The translations under genes and the position numbers were made by a program. This document shows, piece by piece, positions 55,706 to 64,000 of a DNA stretch of 64,000 nucleotides. Source of the stretch: Palleronia salina (GTDB lineage: Bacteria > Pseudomonadota > Alphaproteobacteria > Rhodobacterales > Rhodobacteraceae); contig NZ_FQZA01000001.1 of NCBI RefSeq assembly GCF_900141995.1, forward strand, positions 162,392-226,391. The letters are read 5' to 3'. Each line of letters starts with the position of its first letter. Within the stretch, counting starts at the first letter, position 1. The notes under the pieces were generated by a model, which was not told the DNA's origin, did no database searches, and worked only from the letters and a program-made list of their open reading frames with translations.

Positions 55706-57367
55706 ATGAGCTTTCTTTCGGAAATGGCCGATACCGCACCCCGGCCCGACGGCCCGGTGGACAAGGACTGGTGGCGCGGCGCGGTGATCTACCAGATCTA
55801 TCCGCGCAGCTATCAGGACACCGATGGCGACGGGATCGGCGACCTGCCGGGCATCATCCATCGCCTGGACCACATCGCGCGGCTGGGGGCGGACGCGATC
55901 TGGATCTCGCCCTTCTTCAAGTCGCCCATGCTGGATTTCGGCTACGACGTCAGCGACTATTGCGATGTGGACCCGATGTTCGGCTCGATCCGCGATTTTG
56001 ACGCGCTGATCGACCGGGCGCACGGGCTGGGTCTGAAGGTGCTGATCGACCTCGTTCTCAGCCACACCAGCGACCAGCACCCGTGGTTCCAGGAAAGCCG
56101 CGCCAGCCGCGACAACCCACGCGCCGACTGGTACGTCTGGGCCGAGGCCAAGCCCGATGGCAGCCCGCCCAACAACTGGCTGTCGATCTTCGGGGGCTCG
56201 GCCTGGCAGTGGGACGGCGAGCGGATGCAGTACTACCTGCACAACTTCCTGTCCGAGCAGCCGGACCTCAACTTCCACACGCCCGCGGTGCAGGACGCGC
56301 TGCTGGACGTGGCGCGGTTCTGGCTTGAAAAGGGCGTGGACGGCTTCCGGCTGGATACCGTGAACTTCTACGTCCACGACAAGCAACTGCGCGACAACCC
56401 GCCCCTGAACCCGGAAGAGCGGAACGAGAACACGGCGCCGGCCGTGAACCCCTACAATTTCCAGGATCACCTGTACGACAAGACCCAGCCCGAGAACCTG
56501 GACTTCCTGCGCCGCCTGCGCGCGCTGATGGAGGAATACCCGGCGATCACCTCGGTCGGCGAAGTGGGCGAATCCCAGCGTGGGATGGAGACGCAGCGCG
56601 ACTACACCGCCGGCGACGACCTGCTGCACATGGCCTATGATTTCGACTTCCTGGGCACCGTCTATCCGTCGGGCAGCCGCATCCGACAGGTGCTGGAACG
56701 GTTCGACCGGATCGTCACCGATGGCTGGGCCTGCTGGGCGTTCTCGAACCACGACGTCGTGCGCTACGCGACGCGGTTCAACCTGACTGTCCCCGCCCGC
56801 AAGCTTTATGCCGCGCTGCTCATGTGCATGAAGGGGACCGTGTGCCTCTACCAGGGCGAAGAGCTCGGCCTGACCGAAGCCTATGTCCGGTACGAGGATT
56901 TGCAGGACCCCTACGGCAAGCGGTTCTGGCCCAAGTTCAAGGGCCGCGACGGCTGCCGCACGCCGATCCCCTGGACCACGGGGCGGAACGGCGGGTTCTC
57001 GGACGCGCAGCCCTGGCTGCCCGTGGCGGTCGAGCACCTGGATCACGCCGTGAGCGTTCAGGAAGGCGACGACAGCTCGGTCCTGAACTTCTACCGGACC
57101 ATGCTGGCGTTCCGGAAGACCCATCCAAGCCTGGCCAAGGGCGGCCTGAAGGTGGTGCGCGCCGACGATGACGTGCTGACGCTGATCCGCGACGACGGGT
57201 CCGAGCGGTTGTTCTGCGCCTTCAACCTGACCGACACGGCCCAGACCGCCGAATTGCCGGACGGCGAATGGCACCTGGACGACGGCGCGCCCTTCGCCTC
57301 GGATCGCGCGGACAGAATACTGACATTGCCGCCCTGGAGTGCCGCGTTCGCGGTCGCGGGCCAATAA
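55706..57367 (+). CDS. aglA: Alpha-glucosidase
   Basis: Cytosolic GH13 exo-alpha-glucosidase that splits imported alpha-glucosides to glucose. The 553-residue enzyme shows [23 protein letters not shown] with a Ca-loop-like [21 protein letters not shown], nucleophile D217 (GFRLDTVN), acid/base E286 (SVGEVGES), and D350 in FSNHDVVR. Sits within the transporter operon between permease and ATPase genes, as in S. meliloti. Substrate range (maltose, sucrose, trehalose, glucosylglycerol) is not predictable from sequence alone. Confidence 0.93.
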   Translation: MSFLSEMADTAPRPDGPVDKDWWRGAVIYQIYPRSYQDTDGDGIGDLPGIIHRLDHIARLGADAIWISPFFKSPMLDFGYDVSDYCDVDPMFGSIRDFDALIDRAHGLGLKVLIDLVLSHTSDQHPWFQESRASRDNPRADWYVWAEAKPDGSPPNNWLSIFGGSAWQWDGERMQYYLHNFLSEQPDLNFHTPAVQDALLDVARFWLEKGVDGFRLDTVNFYVHDKQLRDNPPLNPEERNENTAPAVNPYNFQDHLYDKTQPENLDFLRRLRALMEEYPAITSVGEVGESQRGMETQRDYTAGDDLLHMAYDFDFLGTVYPSGSRIRQVLERFDRIVTDGWACWAFSNHDVVRYATRFNLTVPARKLYAALLMCMKGTVCLYQGEELGLTEAYVRYEDLQDPYGKRFWPKFKGRDGCRTPIPWTTGRNGGFSDAQPWLPVAVEHLDHAVSVQEGDDSSVLNFYRTMLAFRKTHPSLAKGGLKVVRADDDVLTLIRDDGSERLFCAFNLTDTAQTAELPDGEWHLDDGAPFASDRADRILTLPPWSAAFAVAGQ

Positions 57368-57383
57368 GAACGGGAGGAACTTC

Positions 57384-58550
<1,167 letters not shown>

Positions 58551-58572
58551 ACCGGCCGAGAGGATCGGCAAG

Positions 58573-58597
58573 AGGGCGGCGCCGGGCGCCGCCCTTT
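58573..58597 (+). terminator. Intrinsic terminator of the agl operon
   Basis: A perfect 9-bp stem (AGGGCGGCG with CGCCGCCCT) around CCGGG, followed by TT, 22 nt after the aglK stop. Confidence 0.7.
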
Positions 58598-58640
58598 CGC
58601 GTTAGGGGGTGATTAACCCTTTGCCGTCACGCTCGGTGCC

Positions 58641-59594
58641 ATGGAGATCACGCGCGACCCTCCGCTGCGCCGCGACTGGGACGCTTTGACCGTGGACGCG
58701 CCCTTCGTGCAGGGGTGGGCCTACGGCGCTGCGGCGGAACGGTTGGGCGCCACCGTGCACCGCCTGCGGATCGGAAACGCGTCGTGTCTTGGCGTGACGC
58801 AGGTGATCGAACGCGGGATCGGGCCGCTGTGCCTGCTTTGGCTGCCGGGCGGCATCCATTGGCTGCGGGGTGCAGACACGCCGCGCGCGCTGAAGACGAT
58901 ACGGTTGGCCTGGCCCGGAGCTGTCTTCGTCCTGTCGCCCGATGCGGGGCGTGCCCTTCGGCAAGGCTCCCAGAGGGCCGTGCTGGACCTGTCGGGCGAC
59001 CTGCGTGCCGGCCTGCGGAAGAAATGGCGCAACCGGCTGACCTGCGCCGGACGAGCGGGCCTGTCGGTCACGCGGGAGCCGGGTTGCCCCGACTGGCTGC
59101 TCGGGCGCGATGCCGAGATGCGCCGCCGCCGCGGTTTTCGCGCCTTGCCGCACCGCTGGCTCGCAAAGCTTGAGCGGGTGTCGCCGGGCACGGTCGAAAG
59201 CTGGATCGCCTTTTAACGTGGCGGCCCGATCGCCGGGGTCTGCCTACTGCGCCACGGGCGCGAGGCGGTCTATCACCTGGGCCAGACGACGCCAGCCGGG
59301 CGCAGGGCGTCGGCCCACAACCTGCTTCTGTGGCACGCCATGTGCGCGGCGCGGGACGAGGGTTGCACGCGCATGGATCTTGGGCTGATCGATCTCGTCC
59401 GCCTCCCGGGCCTGACCCGTTTCAAGCTGGGCACCGGCGCGCGGGCGGTCAGCGATCCGCCCACGCGCCTGCTGTGTCCGTGGGATCAGGCCAGAGACGG
59501 CAGCCAGAGCACGATGGACGGGAAGGCCACCAGCGTCGCGATGGTCACCGCGTCGGCCAGGAAGAACGGCATCACGCCGCGGAACACGTCCTGA
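58641..59594 (+). pseudogene. GNAT/FemAB-like acyltransferase interrupted by in-frame TAA
   Basis: The first part (58641-59216, 191 residues) ends at TAA (59214-59216) after VESWIAF. The same frame then continues without a stop with RGGPIAGVCLLRHGREAVYH, a GQTTPAGRRASAHNLLLWHA region, GCTRMDLGLIDLVRLPGLTR and FKLGTGA, which together form the C-terminal half of a GNAT/FemAB-type acyltransferase. So the stop breaks one gene rather than separating two. The frame stays open to 59594, overlapping the 3' end of the convergent dctM gene, so the original end was probably lost or lies near 59490. Substrate unknown. Likely a recent pseudogene; suppression is not excluded. Confidence 0.75.
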
Positions 59595-60886
59595 ACCGAG
59601 ATGTCGGGCCGCACGCCCGCCACCACGAAGCAGTTCAACCCGATGGGGGGCGTGATCAGGCAGAACTCGGCCATCTTCACCACCAGGATCCCGAACCAGA
59701 TCGCGCACATGGTCCCGTTCATGCCGAACGCGCTCTCCTCGGCCGTGACGAACGGTCCGCCGTTCAGCGCCATCACCGCCGGGAACACCACCGGCAGCGT
59801 CAGAAGCAGCATGCCGATCGCATCCATGAACATGCCGAGCACCGCGTAGGCGAGCAGGATCATGATCAGCGTGAGCATCGGCGCCTGATCCAGCGACGTG
59901 ATCCAGTCGGCGAAGGCGCCGGGCAGGTCGGCGAAGCCCAAGAAACGCACGTAGATCAGAACGCCCCAGATGATGGCGAAGATCATGGTCGACAGCTTGG
60001 CCGTCTCGATCAGCGCGTCCTTCAGTTCGGGCCAGCGCATGCCGTGCCAGAGCGCCATCAGGAATACGATGAAGGCGCCCACCGCGCCGCCCTCGGTCGG
60101 CGTGCCCCAGGCGTCGCCGCCGAAGGGGTTGTAGACGAAGAAGATGATGATCACGACCACGGCCAGGATCGGCAGCGCGGGCGGCAGCGACTGCATCCGC
60201 TGGCGCCAGGTGAAGCCGGTGACGGGCGGGCCGAAGCCCTTGATGGTCAGCGCGAGGACGATGATGAGGCCGGCATAGATGAAGGCCGAGACGACGCCGG
60301 GGATGAAGCCCGCCAGCAGGAGCTTGCCCACGTCCTGTTCGACGATGATCGCGTAGATAACAAGGATGGCCGAGGGCGGGATCAGGGAGGCCAGCGTGCC
60401 GCCCGCCGCCACCACGCCCGCGGCGAAGCGGCGATCATAGCCCACCTTCAGCATCTCGGGGATGGCGATGCGCGCGAACACGGCGGCGGTGGCCACCGAT
60501 GCGCCGGACACCGCCGCGAAGCCCGCCGTGGCGAAGACGGTGGACACGGCCAGCCCGCCCGGCACCCAGGCGATCCAGCGCTTGGCGGCTTCGAACAGCG
60601 CCTTGGTGAGGCCCGCGTAATAGGCGAGGTAGCCGATCAGGATGAAGGTCGGGATCAGGCTGAGCGCCTGGCTCGCCACCTTGCCGTGGGGCACCTGGCC
60701 CGCGGTCTTGATGGCCACCGTCATGGCCCAGCCGAGCTCGGACGCGTCGTAGCCCTTGCGCGACCAGAAGATCCAGATGAGGCCCACGAGCCCCGCGAAG
60801 GCGGCGGCGAAGGCCACGCGCATGCCCAGGACGACCAGGACCAGCAGGCCGCCCGTGACCCACAGGCCGATTTCGATGCTGTCCAT
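59486..60886 (-). CDS. dctM: TRAP transporter large permease (DctM type)
   Basis: A 466-residue inner-membrane protein with about 12-13 hydrophobic segments, the 12-TM subunit of a tripartite ATP-independent periplasmic transporter. Family motifs: AVSGASVATAAVFARIAIPEM, AAGGTLASLIPPSAILVIYAI (the conserved GGxLGxLIPPS-type loop), and a matching second-half loop ITPPIGLNCFVVAGV. The start at 60886 overlaps the dctQ stop by one base (TGATG); longer frames run into dctQ. Works with DctQ and DctP encoded just upstream. Confidence 0.92.
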   Translation of the reverse strand: MDSIEIGLWVTGGLLVLVVLGMRVAFAAAFAGLVGLIWIFWSRKGYDASELGWAMTVAIKTAGQVPHGKVASQALSLIPTFILIGYLAYYAGLTKALFEAAKRWIAWVPGGLAVSTVFATAGFAAVSGASVATAAVFARIAIPEMLKVGYDRRFAAGVVAAGGTLASLIPPSAILVIYAIIVEQDVGKLLLAGFIPGVVSAFIYAGLIIVLALTIKGFGPPVTGFTWRQRMQSLPPALPILAVVVIIIFFVYNPFGGDAWGTPTEGGAVGAFIVFLMALWHGMRWPELKDALIETAKLSTMIFAIIWGVLIYVRFLGFADLPGAFADWITSLDQAPMLTLIMILLAYAVLGMFMDAIGMLLLTLPVVFPAVMALNGGPFVTAEESAFGMNGTMCAIWFGILVVKMAEFCLITPPIGLNCFVVAGVRPDISVQDVFRGVMPFFLADAVTIATLVAFPSIVLWLPSLA

Positions 60887-61515
60887 CAGTCGCGATCCTC
60901 GATTTGGCGCGCCTCGAGCGCCGCTTGTTCCGCCGCCGACAGGATCAGCGGCACGGCCACCGGCTCGGGGTCGCCCTTCACGAAGGCCCGGCCGAAGCCC
61001 CAGAGCTGCAACGCGAGCCGCAGGGACAGGACGAAGAACGCGATGGGCACGATCAGCTTGGCGGGCCAGATCGGCAGGCCGATGTCGATGGTGCTGTCGC
61101 GTGACCAGAGCGGCGAGCCCAGGTCGAAGCTGCGCAGGAAATGCGACCAGCTGCCCCAGATCAGCGCCACGATGACCAGGAAGATCGCCAGCGTCGTGAT
61201 GAACTCGGCGGCCCAAAGGATGCGGCCCTTCAGCTGCCCGATGACGATGTCCATGCGGATATGACCGCCCAGGCGTTGCATGTACGAGATGCCCATGAAC
61301 GCGATCAGCGGCATGGCCAGCTCGATCCAGTCCACGTAGCCGGGCAGGGGGCGGTTGAAGAACTGCCGGCCCGTGACCGATACGACCGCGAGCAGCATCA
61401 GGGCGAACACGCCCAGCCCCGCGATCAGCGACATGAAGCGTTCCAGCACCGACAGGCTCCGGTCGAGCCGGCTGATCGTGCTGTCATTCTCGAGAACGGA
61501 GGCGGCTCCGGCCAT
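60886..61515 (-). CDS. dctQ: TRAP transporter small permease (DctQ type)
   Basis: A 209-residue protein with four membrane helices (about residues 28-48, 62-80, 101-122, 148-170). DctQ-type features: VVSVTGRQFFNRPLPGYVDWIELAMPL region split between helices 1 and 2, and QRLGGHIRMDIVIGQL after helix 2. A Shine-Dalgarno GGGAAAGGGT precedes the ATG. It is separated from dctP by 117 nt containing two strong hairpins and is coupled to dctM by a one-base overlap. Confidence 0.9.
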   Translation of the reverse strand: MAGAASVLENDSTISRLDRSLSVLERFMSLIAGLGVFALMLLAVVSVTGRQFFNRPLPGYVDWIELAMPLIAFMGISYMQRLGGHIRMDIVIGQLKGRILWAAEFITTLAIFLVIVALIWGSWSHFLRSFDLGSPLWSRDSTIDIGLPIWPAKLIVPIAFFVLSLRLALQLWGFGRAFVKGDPEPVAVPLILSAAEQAALEARQIEDRD

Positions 61516-61546
61516 GGCATACCCTTTCCCGTACCGAATTCGCTCG

Positions 61547-61574
61547 GACGCCGCGGATCAGGGGCCGCGGCGTC
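61547..61574 (-). terminator. Inter-cistronic hairpin 1 between dctP and dctQ
   Basis: GACGCCGCGG and CCGCGGCGTC form a perfect 10-bp stem with an 8-nt loop. Together with the second hairpin it probably protects dctP mRNA or attenuates downstream transcription. Confidence 0.55.
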
Positions 61575-61596
61575 GCAAGGGTCAAAGGTGAGACGT

Positions 61597-61621
61597 GCGC
61601 CCGGGACCGTATCCCGGGCGC
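61597..61621 (-). terminator. Inter-cistronic hairpin 2 between dctP and dctQ
   Basis: GCGCCCGGGA and TCCCGGGCGC form a perfect 10-bp stem with a 5-nt loop, starting 11 nt after the dctP stop codon. No T-tract follows. Confidence 0.55.
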
Positions 61622-61632
61622 GTGTCGGTGCA

Positions 61633-62646
61633 TCAGCTGCCCGACTTCGCCTCTTCGAGGGTCGAGTTGACCAGGTCGTAGAGCTCCTGCGCCGGCAGGC
61701 CCTGCGCGGACATGGTGTCGATCCATTCCTGGTGGATCGGCGTCGCGACCTCGCGGAAGGCGGCAAGCTCGTCCTGCGAGATCATGACCTTGTTCACGCC
61801 ACGCTCTTCCAGCACCTGGTCCCAGCGGGCCAGAAGCTCGCCGTAGTTCTCGAGGTAGTAGTCGATCGCCTCGGACACCGAGCTGTCCAGCGCCTCGCGA
61901 TGCTCATCGCTCAGCGACTCGTAGGCGTCGATGTTCACCACCACGGGACAGTTCACGGTGCCGGGGTTCAGGTTCGCGGTCCACCAGTCGGCCTCGTTGA
62001 TGGTGCCGAAGGACAGGTGCGCGTGCTGGGCGAAGGCCACGGTGTCGACAACGCCCGATTCCATCGCCTGGTAGGCTTCGGACGAGGTCACCGAGGTCGG
62101 AACGCCGCCCACGGCCGCGAAGGCCTCGCCCAGGCCGCCGGTGGCGCGCACGCGCATGCCCTCGAAATCGGCCAGCTCGTCGCGCGGCTCGCCGGTGCCC
62201 ACCAGGTTGTACTGGGGCATCGGGCTGGTCATCAGCATCCTGGCGTTCCACTGCGACATTTCCTCGGCCACGGCCGGGTGCGCGTAGACGGCGTTCGACA
62301 CCGCGACTTCCTGCTCGAGGTTCTCGACACCCAGGAAGGGCAGTTCGAGCACGGTGATCGCGCGGTTCTTGTCACGGTGATAGCCCGCGCAGAACTGGGC
62401 CATCTCGAACGCGCCGATCGAGATCCCGTCCAGGTTCTCGGTGTTCTTCGACAGGCCGCCATAGCTGATGTTGATGGTGAATTCGCCGTCGGTCTTCTCC
62501 TCGACCAGCTCGGCGAGTTTCTCGACATGCTCGGTGAAAGCGCGGCGCTGACCCCAAAGCGAGGCATTCCATTCCACCGCCATCGCCTCGGTGGCAAAGG
62601 CGGTCGCAAGCGCGGCAAAGGCCACGCGGCCCATCATGTTGGTCAT
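61633..62646 (-). CDS. dctP: TRAP transporter substrate-binding protein (DctP type)
   Basis: Periplasmic solute receptor, 337 residues, signal peptide 1-23 (AMA cleavage). Typical TRAP-SBP segments: YGGLSKNTENLDGISIGAFEMAQFCAGYH split over the first lobe, GMRVRATGGLGEAFAAVGGVP with the conserved arginine that binds carboxylate substrates, TSSEAYQAMESGVVDTVAF and VVNIDAYESLSDEHREAL. A carboxylate ligand is therefore expected. GGGAGAG lies before the ATG. The gene is divergent from an HpcH/HpaI aldolase, suggesting an aromatic-derived or hydroxy-dicarboxylate substrate. Confidence 0.92.
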   Translation of the reverse strand: MTNMMGRVAFAALATAFATEAMAVEWNASLWGQRRAFTEHVEKLAELVEEKTDGEFTINISYGGLSKNTENLDGISIGAFEMAQFCAGYHRDKNRAITVLELPFLGVENLEQEVAVSNAVYAHPAVAEEMSQWNARMLMTSPMPQYNLVGTGEPRDELADFEGMRVRATGGLGEAFAAVGGVPTSVTSSEAYQAMESGVVDTVAFAQHAHLSFGTINEADWWTANLNPGTVNCPVVVNIDAYESLSDEHREALDSSVSEAIDYYLENYGELLARWDQVLEERGVNKVMISQDELAAFREVATPIHQEWIDTMSAQGLPAQELYDLVNSTLEEAKSGS

Positions 62647-62689
62647 CTCTCTCTCCCTATCAGAGGCGGCTGTCTCGCCGCGTTCAATG

Positions 62690-62702
62690 ATGATCGTATC
62701 AT
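62690..62702. promoter_or_regulatory. Candidate regulator site between dctP and the aldolase gene
   Basis: ATGAT-CGT-ATCAT has perfect 5-bp arms and lies 44 nt from the dctP start. The size resembles operators of GntR-family regulators. A second inverted repeat, AAAAAG-GT-CTTTTT, is at 62770-62783 in an unusually AT-rich patch. Confidence 0.38.
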
Positions 62703-62890
62703 GTCGCGCAAAACCACGGGTTCAAGTGGGATTCGGGATACCCGCGAAGTCCGTCCCGCAAGCTGCGGAAAAAAGGTCTTTTTATGGGTGCGGCCAATGG
62801 CGCGACCGTCCCTGTCGGCGATTGCGGCTTTACCACGGCGGCGCAAACGGCCTAGCGTCGGGCCGTTGTCACAGTCGCAAGGATCCCGCC

Positions 62891-63670
62891 ATGCCCGCCC
62901 CCAAGAACCCGATCAAGGCGGCGCTGGCCCGCGGCGAGGTGCAGATCGGCCTGTGGCTGGCCTCGGCCCATCCGACGGTGGCCGAGATGGCGTCCCATTC
63001 CGGCTTCGACTGGTGCCTGATCGACGGCGAGCATGCACCGAACGACATTCCCATCATCCACAGCCAGTTGCAGGCCATGGCGGGGGGCAGCGCCGCGCCC
63101 GCGATCCGGCTGCCGGTGGGCGATGTGCGCATGGTCAAGCAGGCGCTCGATATCGGCTGCCAGACCCTGCTGATCCCCATGGTCAACTCGGCCGAGCAGG
63201 CCGCCGAGATGGTCGCCGCGACCCGCTATCCGCCCCAAGGTGTGCGTGGTGTCGGTGCCGCCATGTCGCGGGCGACCCGGTTCGGCGCCAACACCGATTA
63301 CCTGCCCAGTGCCGGGGACGAGATCTGCCTGCTGGTGCAGGCCGAAACCCGCGCCGCGCTGGACAACCTGGACGCCATCGCCGCGACCGAAGGCGTGGAT
63401 GGCGTGTTCCTCGGACCCGCCGACCTGGCCGCGTCGCTGGGGCACCTGGGCAATCCCAAGCACCCCGAGGTGCAGGACGCGATCGAGGACGCCGCGCGCC
63501 GCATCGCCGCGGCCGGCAAGGCGGTCGGCATGATCACCTTCGATGCCTCGGAAATCGGTCGCCTGCGCGAACTTGGCGGCACGTTCATCGCCGTGGGCGG
63601 CGACATGTCCCTGCTGGCCCGGGCCATGCGCGGGCTTGCCGCGGATGCACGCCGCGCCGTGGGTGGATGA
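62891..63670 (+). CDS. HpcH/HpaI family aldolase (4-hydroxy-2-oxovalerate/heptanedioate type)
   Basis: A 259-residue class II pyruvate aldolase. Motifs: QIGLWLASAHPTVAEM near residue 18, FDWCLIDGEHAPND with catalytic His and acidic residues, AIRLPVGD with the pyruvate-binding Arg, QTLLIPMVNSAEQA, the RGVGAAMSRATRFG loop, VQAETRAALDNLDAI with the metal-ligand Glu, and GVFLGPADLAASLG with the metal-ligand Asp. AAGGA precedes the ATG. Divergent from a TRAP transporter, so it may act on the transported carboxylate. Similar to HpaI and 2-keto-3-deoxy-rhamnonate aldolases; exact substrate open. Confidence 0.9.
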   Translation: MPAPKNPIKAALARGEVQIGLWLASAHPTVAEMASHSGFDWCLIDGEHAPNDIPIIHSQLQAMAGGSAAPAIRLPVGDVRMVKQALDIGCQTLLIPMVNSAEQAAEMVAATRYPPQGVRGVGAAMSRATRFGANTDYLPSAGDEICLLVQAETRAALDNLDAIAATEGVDGVFLGPADLAASLGHLGNPKHPEVQDAIEDAARRIAAAGKAVGMITFDASEIGRLRELGGTFIAVGGDMSLLARAMRGLAADARRAVGG

Positions 63671-63702
63671 GGGCTTTCCTTTCCCCTGGGTCCGTGAAAT
63701 AG

Positions 63703-64000
<298 letters not shown>

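Overview
The window is one uninterrupted stretch of a high-GC alphaproteobacterial chromosome. The best fit is the Rhodobacteraceae, roseobacter side. The reasons are the overall GC content, frequent ATGA or TGATG overlaps between genes, a cysS-cimA neighbourhood, an OlsB-type ornithine-lipid acyltransferase, Agl-type alpha-glucoside and TRAP transporters, and protein sequences that read like that family throughout. I see no rRNA, CRISPR array, insertion sequence, phage or plasmid signature. No intergenic stretch reaches 300 bases, so this is dense core-type chromosome rather than a mobile region.

Layout. 1-4861 (minus): rimB-rimK fusion, mechanosensitive channel, sufT-like gene, secreted GDPD phosphodiesterase. 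4952-10707 (plus): a methyltransferase cut short by an in-frame TAA, tgt, a small secreted protein, lon, an unusual HU-like protein. 10721-10795: tRNA-Val(CAC). 10852-13670 (plus): a tightly overlapping set of a flavoprotein, a two-helix membrane protein, folM and folB. 13667-16470 (minus): DUF177 and an orphan molybdopterin dehydrogenase large subunit. 16565-21067: bamE-like lipoprotein, msrB, olsB, an Uup-type ABC-F ATPase, an outer-membrane barrel protein. 21120-26703: an aldolase/lyase pair, cysS, cimA, an NDUFAF6-like protein. 26810-32121: two divergent cobalamin blocks (cobA-cobB-MFS and cbiD-cobK), the second continuing into a DNA glycosylase and an esterase.

The centrepiece is 33596-58550. 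An eight-gene glycogen and storage-glucan operon (glgP, glgB, glgC, glgA, glgX, malQ, pgm and a GH13-like gene that looks like a glucosylglycerol hydrolase) is followed by a membrane-anchored glutamate-synthase-like flavoenzyme. Glucokinase (minus) comes next, and divergent from it the aglEFGAK alpha-glucoside uptake and hydrolysis operon. Read together, the region could import alpha-glucosides (possibly the osmolyte glucosylglycerol), hydrolyse them, phosphorylate the glucose, and pass it through phosphoglucomutase and ADP-glucose into glycogen, with phosphorylase, debranching enzyme and amylomaltase for mobilisation. The right end holds a FemAB/GNAT-like pseudogene, a TRAP dicarboxylate-type transporter divergent from an HpcH/HpaI aldolase, and the start of guaB.

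Most notable observations: two genes interrupted by an in-frame TAA while homologous sequence continues in the same frame; several genes that look leaderless, with a CTA-type -10 box 7-9 nt before ATG and no Shine-Dalgarno; a short intergenic repeat in three copies; a RimB-RimK fusion; and several inverted or direct repeats in the control regions of the glg, agl, omp and TRAP transcription units. All functional calls are from reading motifs and context; no database search was run.
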